A stretch of DNA of 64,000 nt from Piscinibacter gummiphilus (GTDB taxonomy: Bacteria; Pseudomonadota; Gammaproteobacteria; Burkholderiales; Burkholderiaceae_C): positions 5,022,001-5,086,000 of the forward strand of contig NZ_CP015118.1 in the NCBI RefSeq assembly GCF_002116905.1, written 5' to 3'. Of the stretch, positions 51,323 through 59,879 are shown one piece after another (position 1 is the stretch's first letter; each line of letters begins with the position of its first letter). Position numbers and translations under genes: made by a program. A model generated the notes under the pieces. It searched no databases. It worked only from the letters and a program-made list of their open reading frames with translations, and was not told where the DNA came from.

Positions 51323-52876
51323 GTGGACATCTGCAGGCACATCCGCCTCGGCGCGCGTTACTGGCCCCAACAGGAGGCGGTGGTCTGCGGCACGAGCGTC
51401 CTGACCTTCGCCCAGCTCGACGACCACAGCAACCGCCTGGCCAACGCGCTGCTCGCGCTCGGGCTTGTCAAGGGCGACCGCGTGGCGGTCCAGTCGCGCA
51501 ACGCCACCGGCCTCGTCGTGCTGGAAGTGGCCCTGCTGCGCGCCGGGCTCGTGAAGGCGGCGCTGAACGCCCGGTTCACCGCCTCCGAGGCCCGCGACGT
51601 GGTGACCAACGCGCAGCCGGCCGCCTTCGTCGCCGGCCGCGGCTTCACCCACCACGGCCCGGACACCCCGGGCTTCGAGGGCGTGCGCCACTTCATCAGC
51701 CTGGATGGCCCGGCCGAAGGCCGGCTCGACATGAACGCGCTGATCGCGGCCGCGTCGCCCGCGCCGGTGGCGATCGAGGCCGATGCGGACGACCTCGCGG
51801 TGCTGCACTTCTCGTCCGGCTCCACCGGTGCCATCAAGGCGGCGATGCAGACCTACGGGAACCGCATGGCCTGCATCCGCAAGGTGCTGTTCCGCAACGA
51901 GTCGGCGCCGCGCCCCGGCGACCGCATCGCGCTGCTGGGCCCCGTGACCCACGCGAGCGGCATGCTGATGCAGCCGTTCCTCTACGCCGGCGCCACGCTG
52001 CACCTGTTCGAGAAGTTTGACCCGGCCGAATTCCTGGCCGCCGTCGCGAAGTACCGCGTCACCCACACCTTCATGGTGCCGGCGATGATCAACGCGCTGC
52101 TGCAGGAGCCGAGCCTCGAGGCGAGCGACCTGTCGACGCTGCGGCAGCTGACCTACGGCGCAGCGCCGATGGCGCCCGCGCGCGTCGAGGAGGCCTGGCG
52201 GCGCATCGGCCCCATCCTGGCCCAGGGCTACGGCCTGAGCGAATCCACGTCGGCCGTGGCCTCGCTCTCGACCCGCGATCACGCCGAGGCGCTGCGCAAC
52301 GCGCCCGAACGCCTCGCCTCCTGCGGCCGCCCGTACGGCGAGACCGAGGTGAAGGTGGTGGACGAACACGGCCACGAGGTGACCGGCGAGGCCATCGGCG
52401 AGATCGTCGTGCGCGGCCCGGACATCTTCAAGGGCTACTGGGGTGAACCGGGCCTCACCGCCGAGGCGGTGGTGGACGGCTGGCTGCGCACCGGCGACCT
52501 CGCGCGCACCGATGCCCAGGGCTTCATCTACATCGTCGACCGCAAGAAGGACATGATCGTCTCGGGCGGCTTCAACGTGTACCCGAACGAGGTCGAGGCG
52601 GTGCTGTACCGCCACCCCGCGGTGTACGAGGCCTGCGTGATCGGCGTGCCCGACGACCGCTGGGGCGAGGCCGTGCGCGCGGTGGTCGTGCCGCGCGCGG
52701 GGGCCGCCGTCAGCGAGGCCGACATCGTCGCCCACTGCCGCACCCACCTCGCCGACTACAAGGCCCCGCGCGCGGTCGACTTCGCCCCCGCCCTCCCCAA
52801 GAACCCCAACGGCAAGCTCGCCCGCAAGGACGTGCGAACGCCCTACTGGGCCGGCCAGCAACGCCAGGTCAACTGA
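51323..52876 (+). CDS. AMP-forming acyl-CoA synthetase
   Basis: Activates a carboxylic acid to its CoA thioester through an adenylate. The 517-residue protein has the core motif HFSSGSTGAIKAAMQTYGNR (P-loop, about residue 165), YGLSESTS (about 306), the WLRTGDLARTDAQGFIYIVD hinge and the catalytic C-terminal lysine in PKNPNGKLARKD. The GTG at 51323 is chosen because AGGAGA lies 6 bp upstream. Together with the following dehydrogenase it forms the start of a degradation route; chain length or aromatic substrate is not known. Confidence 0.9.
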   Translation: MDICRHIRLGARYWPQQEAVVCGTSVLTFAQLDDHSNRLANALLALGLVKGDRVAVQSRNATGLVVLEVALLRAGLVKAALNARFTASEARDVVTNAQPAAFVAGRGFTHHGPDTPGFEGVRHFISLDGPAEGRLDMNALIAAASPAPVAIEADADDLAVLHFSSGSTGAIKAAMQTYGNRMACIRKVLFRNESAPRPGDRIALLGPVTHASGMLMQPFLYAGATLHLFEKFDPAEFLAAVAKYRVTHTFMVPAMINALLQEPSLEASDLSTLRQLTYGAAPMAPARVEEAWRRIGPILAQGYGLSESTSAVASLSTRDHAEALRNAPERLASCGRPYGETEVKVVDEHGHEVTGEAIGEIVVRGPDIFKGYWGEPGLTAEAVVDGWLRTGDLARTDAQGFIYIVDRKKDMIVSGGFNVYPNEVEAVLYRHPAVYEACVIGVPDDRWGEAVRAVVVPRAGAAVSEADIVAHCRTHLADYKAPRAVDFAPALPKNPNGKLARKDVRTPYWAGQQRQVN

Positions 52877-52892
52877 TCCGAAGGACCCCGCC

Positions 52893-54056
52893 ATGAACCA
52901 CCTCACCGGCCCCGCCTACGCCGACCTGCGCGAGCGTGCGCTGCGCTACATCCGCGAGGAACTGCTGCCCCTCGAGAGGGAACTGGGCCTCGGCCCCGAG
53001 GACCCGGCCCCGCGCAACGTGCTGCGCGGCATCTGGCAGCGCTCCCACGCCCTGGGCCTGCTGACCGGCGCGATGCCGAAGGCGCTGGGCGGCCCCGGCC
53101 TCACCACGGTGGAGCTGTGCCTGCTGAAGGCCGAGATCGCCGAAACCGGCGCCCTCTTCGCGATGCACGTGCTGGGCGAGCTGAGCGGCCCGCCGCGCAT
53201 CGGCAGCCTGATGCAGTTCGCCACGCCCGACCACCTCGAGCGCTTCTTCCAGCCGGTGATGACGGGGAAGAAGGGCATCTGCTTCGCGATGACCGAACCG
53301 CACTCCGGCTCGGACGCCGCCAGCCTCAAGACGAGCGCCGTGCGCGACGGCGACGACCTCGTCCTCAACGGCCACAAGCACTTCATCACCGGCAGCCCGT
53401 TCGCGGACATCGCGATCGTGCTGTGCGTGACCGACCCCGCCGCCGGCCCGAAGGGCATCTCCGCGGTGTTCGTCGAACTCGACGCGCCGGGCGTGCGGGT
53501 GGACGACACCTACGTGCCGATGTCGGGCCAGCACATCGATGCCGACATCCTGTTCGAGAACGTGCGCGTGCCGGCCACCAACATCATCGGCGGCCCGGGC
53601 AACGGCCTGCGCCTCGGCATGGCCCGCATCAACCTGAACCGCCTGCTGCACACCGCGACGATGATCGGCGCGGCGCGCAAGGTCTTCAAGATGTCGATCG
53701 CGTACGCGCAGACGCGCCAGCAGTTCGGCGGCCCCATCGCCCGCTTCCAGGCCATCCAGCACATGCTGGCCGACATGGCCGCCTCGCTGTTCGCGTGCGA
53801 GGGGATGATGCTGCACGCCGCCGCGAAGGCCGACGCCGGCGAGGAGTTGCGCATGGAGGCGTCCGCGTGCAAGCTCTTCATCTCGGAGCGCTGCTTCGAG
53901 GTGGCCGACAAGGCGGTGCAGATCCACGGCAACCTGGGCGTCACGCACAACCACCCGGTGGAGCTGACCTTCCGCCAGCTGCGCATGATGCGCATCCTGA
54001 CGGGCACGAGCGAGATCCAGCGCAACACGATCGCGCGCGAGATCCTGCAGGCCTGA
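52893..54056 (+). CDS. acyl-CoA dehydrogenase
   Basis: FAD enzyme making the alpha,beta double bond of acyl-CoA, 387 residues, standard size. FAMTEPHSGSDAASL, GHKHFITGSPFADIAIV and the C-terminal QIHGNLGVTHNHPVE and ILTGTSEIQRN signatures are present. Normally a Glu in the IYEGTSEI/G-type or loop region acts as base; here the TGTSE motif is retained. It follows the ligase by 16 bp and precedes an MFS transporter by 19 bp: one operon for uptake, activation and oxidation of an acid. Confidence 0.92.
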   Translation: MNHLTGPAYADLRERALRYIREELLPLERELGLGPEDPAPRNVLRGIWQRSHALGLLTGAMPKALGGPGLTTVELCLLKAEIAETGALFAMHVLGELSGPPRIGSLMQFATPDHLERFFQPVMTGKKGICFAMTEPHSGSDAASLKTSAVRDGDDLVLNGHKHFITGSPFADIAIVLCVTDPAAGPKGISAVFVELDAPGVRVDDTYVPMSGQHIDADILFENVRVPATNIIGGPGNGLRLGMARINLNRLLHTATMIGAARKVFKMSIAYAQTRQQFGGPIARFQAIQHMLADMAASLFACEGMMLHAAAKADAGEELRMEASACKLFISERCFEVADKAVQIHGNLGVTHNHPVELTFRQLRMMRILTGTSEIQRNTIAREILQA

Positions 54057-54075
54057 CCCGGCGCCGGAGCACCCC

Positions 54076-55350
54076 ATGAGCACGTCCTACCAGCCCGCCC
54101 GCGCCTGGACCATCGCCAGCCTCCTCGCGCTGATGATGACCACCAACTTCCTCGACAAGGTCGTGATCGGCCTCGTCGCGGTGCCGATGATGCAGGAGCT
54201 CGACCTCACGCCCACCGAGTTCGGCCTGCTGGGCGGCAGCTTCTACTGGCTCTTCGCCCTCGGGGCGGTGGTGGGCGGCTTCATCTCCAACCGAGTGCCG
54301 GCGCGCCGCGTGCTGCTGGTGATGGCGCTCGCGTGGGCGCTGATCCAGCTGCCGCTCGCGCTCTCGGGCTCGTTCCTGGCCTTCGTGGTGTGCCGCGCGC
54401 TGCTGGGCCTGATGGAAGGTCCCGCGTCGCCGGTCGCCACCCACGCGCTCTACAAGTGGTTCCCGAACGACCGGCGCAGCCTGCCGGTCGCGCTGCTGCA
54501 CCAGGGCAGCTCCGCCGGGCTGCTGATCGCCGGGCTCGTGATCCCGGTGGTCACCGCGCACTGGGGCTGGCGCGCCAACTTCTACCTGCTGACGGCACTG
54601 GGCGCGCTGTGGTGCCTCGCGTGGTTCGCGTTCGGCGCCGAGGGGCAGGTGGAGACGCCGGCCACCACGCAGGCCGAGCCGCGCGTGCCGTACGCGCGGC
54701 TGCTGACGGACCCCACCGTGCTGGGCAATTTCGCCGCGCACTTCGTCGCGCACTGGGTGCTGGCGGCCTCGCTGACGTGGCTGAACCGCTACTTCCAGAC
54801 CGGCCTCGGTTTCGAACCGATCCAGGCCGGCCGGATGTTCGCGCTGTTCATCCTCGTCACGGCGCCGGTGAGCCTGGGCCTCGCCTGGTTCTCGCAGGTG
54901 CTGATGGCGCGCGGCATGGCGTCGCGGCATGCGCGGGGTGCGTTCGTCGGCCTCGCGCTGATCGCGTCGGGCCTGCTGAATTGCGCGCTGCAGTGGATCC
55001 CGATGTCGAACCTCGAGAAGTTCTTCACCCTCGCGGTGGCCGGCGGCCTGATGCTGACGATGAACTCGATCGGCCCCGCCATCCTCGGGGAGATCGTGCC
55101 GCGCGCCCAGCGGGGAGGCATCCTGGCCATCGGCAACGCGGTCGCGTCCCTGGGCGGCCTGGCCGCGCCGGTGGTCATGGGCTGGCTGATCCAGCGGTCC
55201 GGCGGGGTCGCGGCCCACGGCTACGAGCAGGGCTTTTTCGTCGGCGGGTTGCTGCTCGTGGCGGGGGGCCTGATCGGGATCGCGACGATGAACCCGCAGC
55301 GCTCCAGCGCGCGGCTGGCCCCCGCCGCGCTGGAACGCGCGCCGGCATGA
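54076..55350 (+). CDS. MFS transporter
   Basis: A 424-residue major facilitator with about 12 hydrophobic helices. The loop between helices 2 and 3 is GGFISNRVPARRVLL, matching the MFS G-x3-D/N-R pattern, and the N-terminal MMTTNFLDKVVIGLV resembles anion/aromatic-acid symporters of the ACS or AAHS type. In the operon it would import the acid used by the ligase and dehydrogenase. Its stop overlaps the DUF599 start (ATGA). Confidence 0.88.
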   Translation: MSTSYQPARAWTIASLLALMMTTNFLDKVVIGLVAVPMMQELDLTPTEFGLLGGSFYWLFALGAVVGGFISNRVPARRVLLVMALAWALIQLPLALSGSFLAFVVCRALLGLMEGPASPVATHALYKWFPNDRRSLPVALLHQGSSAGLLIAGLVIPVVTAHWGWRANFYLLTALGALWCLAWFAFGAEGQVETPATTQAEPRVPYARLLTDPTVLGNFAAHFVAHWVLAASLTWLNRYFQTGLGFEPIQAGRMFALFILVTAPVSLGLAWFSQVLMARGMASRHARGAFVGLALIASGLLNCALQWIPMSNLEKFFTLAVAGGLMLTMNSIGPAILGEIVPRAQRGGILAIGNAVASLGGLAAPVVMGWLIQRSGGVAAHGYEQGFFVGGLLLVAGGLIGIATMNPQRSSARLAPAALERAPA

Positions 55351-55964
55351 CGCGCGAGTTGCTGGCCGCCGCGCTGTGTGGCGCGGTCGTGGCGGCCTAC
55401 CTGCTCCACCTGGTGTTCGGTCCCGGCTCCGCGGCCCACCGGCACCACCGCCACACCCGCCTGCTGTGGGTGCGCGGCGTGATGGCCGAACGCAGCCAGG
55501 CGGTGATGGCGGTGCAGAGCCTGCGCAACTACGTGATGGCCGCGAGCTTCAAGGCCTCGTCGGCGCTGCTGCTGGCGATCGGCACGGTGACGCTGTCGGC
55601 CCAGGCAGAAGGCCTCGCGCGGGCGTGGCACCCGGCCGGCGGCGTGCCCTGGGGACCGAAGGTCCTGCTCCTGCTCGGCGCGCTCGCCCTCGCCTTCGTC
55701 GCGTTCGCCCTCACCGTGCGCCACCTGAACCACGTGCTGTTCGGGGTCGGGCTGAACGCCGTCGACGCCACCGGGCCACGCACCGCGGAGAACGTCTCCG
55801 CCCAGTTGAACCGCGCCGGCATCTGCTACACCCTCGGCATGCGCGCGCTGCTGCTGGCCGTGCCGGTGGCCGCGTGGCTCGCCGGACCGGTCCCGCTCGT
55901 GGTCGCCACCGCCCTCGCGGTGGGCCTGTGCCTCTCCCTGGACCGCCTGCCCGCGCCGCATTGA
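55347..55964 (+). CDS. DUF599-family membrane protein
   Basis: A 205-residue membrane protein with four hydrophobic segments. VRGVMAERSQAVMAVQSLRN followed by VRHLNHVLFGVG and RTAENVSAQLNRAGICYTLG are the DUF599 landmarks. Function unknown. Overlaps the MFS stop by 4 bp; followed closely by the alkylsulfatase-like gene, with which it probably shares a transcript. Confidence 0.85.
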   Translation: MTRELLAAALCGAVVAAYLLHLVFGPGSAAHRHHRHTRLLWVRGVMAERSQAVMAVQSLRNYVMAASFKASSALLLAIGTVTLSAQAEGLARAWHPAGGVPWGPKVLLLLGALALAFVAFALTVRHLNHVLFGVGLNAVDATGPRTAENVSAQLNRAGICYTLGMRALLLAVPVAAWLAGPVPLVVATALAVGLCLSLDRLPAPH

Positions 55965-55989
55965 CCCCATGTCTTCAGGAAACGCCCCC

Positions 55990-57948
55990 ATGGCCCGACT
56001 GCCCCTCGCCGCCGCCCTCGCCCTCGTCCTCGCTGGCTGTGCCAACACCCCCGCCGCCCCGATGGCGGCCGGCGGCGTGACCGCCACCACCGCCGCGCGC
56101 CAGGCGGCCGCGGCGTCCGCCCTCGACCTCGCCGCCCCCCGATCCTTCGAGGCCGCCCGCCGCGGCCTGGTCGCGAAGCCGACGGGCCAGGTGCGCGACG
56201 AGACCGGCCGCGTGGTGTGGGACTACGACGGCTTCGCCTTCGTGCAGGGCGAAGCGCCCGCCACCGTCAACCCGAGCCTGTGGCGCCAGGCGAAGCTCAA
56301 CAACGAGGCGGGCCTGTTCAAGGTGACCGAGGGCGTGTGGCAGCTGCGCGGCTTCGACCTCGCGAACGTCACGCTGATCCAGGGCCGCACCGGCTGGATC
56401 GTCGTCGACCCGCTCACCACCCGCGAGACGGCCGCGGCCGCGCTCGCGTTCGCGCGCCAGCACCTGGGCGACCGCCCGGTCAGCGCCGTCGTCTACACCC
56501 ACAGCCACGTGGACCACTTCGGCGGTGTGCTGGGCGTGCTGACCGCCGAGGACGCTGCGGCCCGCAAGGTGCCGGTGGTGGCCCCGGTCGGTTTCATGGA
56601 CGAGGCCACGAGCGAGAACCTGCTGGTCGGCACCGCGATGTCGCGCCGCGCCGGCTACATGTACGGCGCCCTGCTGCCGCGGCGCGCCGACGGCGCGGTG
56701 GACACGGGCCTCGGCAAGGCCGTGGCCGCCGGTCGCGTGGGCATCCTGCCACCCACCGTGGTGGTGGACCAGCCGCACCAGGCGATGACCCTCGACGGCG
56801 TGAAGTTCGTGTTCCACAACGCGCCCGGCACGGAAGCCCCGGCCGAGATGACCTTCACGCTGCCGGACCTGCGTGCGTTCGGTGCGGCGGAACTCGTGTC
56901 GCAGACCCTGCACAACCTCTACACCCTGCGCGGCGCCAAGGTGCGCGACTCGCTCGCGTGGGCGAAGTACATCGACGAGGCGCTCGGCTACGCCGGCGAC
57001 AGCGACGTGATGTTCCTGCAGCACGGCTGGCCCGTGTGGGGTCACGACGACGTGATCGCCTTCCTGAAGACCCAGCGCGACACGTACCGCTACCTGCACG
57101 ACCAGACCGTGCGGATGATCAACGCGGGCCTGACCGGCCCCGAGATCGCCGAGGCGATGGTGCTGCCGAAGTCGCTGGAGACGGTGTGGAGCTCGCGCGG
57201 CTACTACGGCACCGTGCGGCACAACACCCGCGCCATCTACCAGCACTACATGGGCTGGTTCGACGCCAACCCGGCCAACCTCGACCCGCTGCCGCCGGTG
57301 GATGCGGCGAAGAAGTACGTGGCGCTCGCGGGCGGCGCCGACGCCGCGGTGGCCGCCGCGCAGAAGGCCTTCGACGCGGGCGACTACCGCTGGGCGGCCG
57401 AGTTGCTGAAGCACGTGGTGCTGACCGATGCGACGAACACCGGCGCCCGGGAGCTGCAGGCCAAGGCCTTCGAGCAGCTGGGCTACGTGGCCGAGTCGGC
57501 TCCATGGCGCAACTTCTACCTGAGCGGAGCGAAGGAACTGCGCGAAGGCCCGCCGCCGCCCGCCCTCGCCCGCGGTGTGCCGGTCGACCTGCTGCGCCAG
57601 ATCCCGATCGACACGTTCCTCGATGCCATGTCAGCCCGACTGAACGGACCGCGCGCCGATGGGGTGGACCTGCGCGTCGACCTGCGCTTCTCCGACCTCG
57701 GCCAGACGCATGGGCTGTGGATCGAGAACGCCGTGCTGCACCACCGGCCCAAGCCGGTCGAGGGGCGTGCGGATGCGACGCTCACGCTGACCCACGACCT
57801 GTTCCTGCGGCTGGCGACGGGGCGCGCGACGGCCGGTGAACTGGTGGCGTCGAAAGATGCGCGCATCGACGGCAACCCCTTGGCACTCGCGAAGCTGTTC
57901 GGGCTGCTGGACAAGACGCCGGGGAACTTCCCGATCGTGACGCGCTGA
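55990..57948 (+). CDS. alkylsulfatase-like metallo-beta-lactamase-fold lipoprotein (SdsA1-type)
   Basis: A 652-residue envelope protein. The lipobox LAGC (Cys about 18) follows the ATG at 55990, chosen because AGGA lies 9 bp upstream; an ATG at 55969 would add seven residues. The zinc motif THSHVDHFGG (about residue 170) is that of class III alkylsulfatases; GTEAPAEM, FLQHGWPVWG and the C-terminal sterol-carrier-like region (ADATLTLTHDLFLRLATGRA) also fit. P. aeruginosa SdsA1 is about the same size. It would release primary alcohols from alkyl sulfates, feeding fatty acid oxidation; the upstream ligase and dehydrogenase fit that theme (inference). Confidence 0.88.
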   Translation: MARLPLAAALALVLAGCANTPAAPMAAGGVTATTAARQAAAASALDLAAPRSFEAARRGLVAKPTGQVRDETGRVVWDYDGFAFVQGEAPATVNPSLWRQAKLNNEAGLFKVTEGVWQLRGFDLANVTLIQGRTGWIVVDPLTTRETAAAALAFARQHLGDRPVSAVVYTHSHVDHFGGVLGVLTAEDAAARKVPVVAPVGFMDEATSENLLVGTAMSRRAGYMYGALLPRRADGAVDTGLGKAVAAGRVGILPPTVVVDQPHQAMTLDGVKFVFHNAPGTEAPAEMTFTLPDLRAFGAAELVSQTLHNLYTLRGAKVRDSLAWAKYIDEALGYAGDSDVMFLQHGWPVWGHDDVIAFLKTQRDTYRYLHDQTVRMINAGLTGPEIAEAMVLPKSLETVWSSRGYYGTVRHNTRAIYQHYMGWFDANPANLDPLPPVDAAKKYVALAGGADAAVAAAQKAFDAGDYRWAAELLKHVVLTDATNTGARELQAKAFEQLGYVAESAPWRNFYLSGAKELREGPPPPALARGVPVDLLRQIPIDTFLDAMSARLNGPRADGVDLRVDLRFSDLGQTHGLWIENAVLHHRPKPVEGRADATLTLTHDLFLRLATGRATAGELVASKDARIDGNPLALAKLFGLLDKTPGNFPIVTR

Positions 57949-57958
57949 CAGCGACAGG

Positions 57959-57984
57959 GTCACCCCGGCGGACGCCGGGATGAT
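57959..57984. repeat. REP-like palindrome (copy A)
   Basis: CCCGGCG (57964-57970) and CGCCGGG (57973-57979) pair around GA, flanked by GTCA and ATGATG. Located 35 bp before the repeat-protein gene. Shares its CCGGGATGA end with the palindrome split by the insertion sequence on the other side of that gene. Confidence 0.6.
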
Positions 57985-58018
57985 GGTGTTGGTGTGGGGG
58001 CGGCTATGCTTCGCCCCC

Positions 58019-59854
58019 ATGCGACCGACCCCGCCCCAGGACCTCCCGCACCCGCAAGCCAACGAGGCCACGGCCTTGTTCTTCGAACGGGTCGCCGCCC
58101 AACTCGCACCGCTCGGTGCCGACCGCGCGACCGCCCTGCTGGCCCACCTCGCCACCGGCGAGCCGGCGGACGTCCCGGTGGACCCGGCGCTCTTCGAGGC
58201 CCTGAGGCTGGAGGGCTTCGACCGGCGCCACGACCCCACGCTGTACCAGCACGCCGACCAGCTGCCGGTGGCCGTGCTCCTGCGGTGGGCGAAGCTGCTC
58301 GCGGCCGCGCTGGCACCCCACGCGTCGTCGTTCCACATGGTGTTCCCGGACGGTCGCCATTGGCCCGAAGCGCTGCTGACGTACTCGGCTGGCGGCACCG
58401 TCCTCGGCCACATCGGGTCCGCGACAGCGGACAAGGTGCCGGCCGCCACCTTCGAAGCCTTGCTCGCCGCCGACGACCTGGCGCCTTCGGCCCTGCTCGT
58501 GGCCGCCCTGACGCCACCGGTCGGAGAAGACGACGACCTCGATTTCGCCCGCTTCCGCCAGCGCCTGGTGAAACACATGCCGGGATACGCGGACCACCTG
58601 GACCGGCACCTCGAGACGGTGCGCCCCTCGCTGTCCCCGGCCGACGAGGACGTTCGCCTGCACGTGCTGCGGCTGCTGGACACGGCCCACGACACGACCC
58701 TCTCGCGGGTCGCGACCGAGATCGCGCAGATGGCCGTCGCGAAACAACGCCGCGTGCGCAGCAAGGCGGAGGACCTGGTCCGCCGCAGCCTCGACACTGC
58801 GGTGCCTGCACTGCGGGTGCTCGCTGCCAGCGGCAAGTCCACCGGGCGGGGCCTCGCCTTGCGCCTGCTGGGATCGATCGCCCAGGAGCACGGATGGGCC
58901 GACCTGTGGACGTTCACGTGGCAGACGGCGCACGCGCAACCGAGCCAGGCTGCCGAGGACCTCCGCGCGGAGTGGCGGGCTGCGGGTTTCGGTGAAGTGA
59001 TCGCACCCGCGCCCCTACCGGTCGAACCCGCGACGGTGCCCTTTCGTTCGGACGCTCCCACCGACGAGGCCCTCGCCCGCTTCTGGTCGCTCGTGCAACG
59101 GGACATCGAGGCCCACAACGACGATGCGCGTGAATCCCAGGAGGAGTTCGAGGAGGACGGCCATGACGTCGCGCTGAATCTCCTGGCCCAGCCGGACAGG
59201 CGGACGATGGATGCGCTGCACCACTGCCTTCGCAACCGCGACTGGCGGACGGGCCCGCAGGCCGGCATCGACCGCTTCACCGCCTGGAACCTCGTCGGCC
59301 CGCAGATCGCCGCGCTGGCCGAGGCCGGCGACCTGTCGCCGGGCGCCGCGCTGCGCATGCTGTGGTTCTTCGACGTGCTCGCGGACGACGACAGCCTGCT
59401 GCGGCCCGTCTGGGACGTGTTCACCGCGCTGCGGCGCGGCACGGGTGAACCCACGCTGCGCGGCCTGCGGTCGATCGTCGAATCCGCCAGAGTCCCGGGA
59501 GAATCGCTCAATTCCTGGCCTTGGTACGCTGCCAGCACCGAGGCGGATTGGCCGGGCGAAGTGGTCTGGCCCTACCTTCGGGCCCACATGCACGAGGTGA
59601 TCCGCGACATGGACGCGCGGGCCGGGGAGCGGGGTGTGCTGTACCGGGCGATCGCCTCGATGCCGGCACCACCCGAGCCGTTGCTGGCGGCCCTGTTCGA
59701 GGTGGCGCTCGGCAGCGGGAAGGCCCGGGCGAAGGAGGCGCAGGACGCATTGGCCGGGCATCCGGACCTGGCGCGACGGCTCGAGGCGGCGCGCACGGAC
59801 ACCCGCGCGGCCGTGCGCAAGAACGCGGAGGCCTGGGCGGCACGGCTCGGGTGA
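58019..59854 (+). CDS. large helical repeat protein of unknown function (HEAT-like)
   Basis: A 611-residue soluble protein without signal peptide. It is rich in alpha-helical repeats with Leu/Ala spacing (VRLHVLRLLDTAHDTTLSRV, RVRSKAEDLVRRSLDTAVPA), and the C-terminus VRKNAEAWAARLG resembles HEAT-like modules of DUF4132/MolR proteins. Those proteins are usually longer and carry a C-terminal DUF4132 domain, which is absent. The ATG at 58019 fits; an ATG at 57980 would lie in the REP-like palindrome. Flanked by REP-like elements on both sides. The stop precedes the insertion sequence, so it is not truncated by it. Confidence 0.65.
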   Translation: MRPTPPQDLPHPQANEATALFFERVAAQLAPLGADRATALLAHLATGEPADVPVDPALFEALRLEGFDRRHDPTLYQHADQLPVAVLLRWAKLLAAALAPHASSFHMVFPDGRHWPEALLTYSAGGTVLGHIGSATADKVPAATFEALLAADDLAPSALLVAALTPPVGEDDDLDFARFRQRLVKHMPGYADHLDRHLETVRPSLSPADEDVRLHVLRLLDTAHDTTLSRVATEIAQMAVAKQRRVRSKAEDLVRRSLDTAVPALRVLAASGKSTGRGLALRLLGSIAQEHGWADLWTFTWQTAHAQPSQAAEDLRAEWRAAGFGEVIAPAPLPVEPATVPFRSDAPTDEALARFWSLVQRDIEAHNDDARESQEEFEEDGHDVALNLLAQPDRRTMDALHHCLRNRDWRTGPQAGIDRFTAWNLVGPQIAALAEAGDLSPGAALRMLWFFDVLADDDSLLRPVWDVFTALRRGTGEPTLRGLRSIVESARVPGESLNSWPWYAASTEADWPGEVVWPYLRAHMHEVIRDMDARAGERGVLYRAIASMPAPPEPLLAALFEVALGSGKARAKEAQDALAGHPDLARRLEAARTDTRAAVRKNAEAWAARLG

Positions 59855-59869
59855 GCCGCAGTGGGTCCC

Positions 59870-59879
59870 GGCGTTCTCC
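59870..59879. other. left target-site duplication of the insertion sequence
   Basis: GGCGTTCTCC, repeated exactly at 61188-61197. It is the loop and inner stem of a REP-like palindrome that the element split. Confidence 0.9.
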
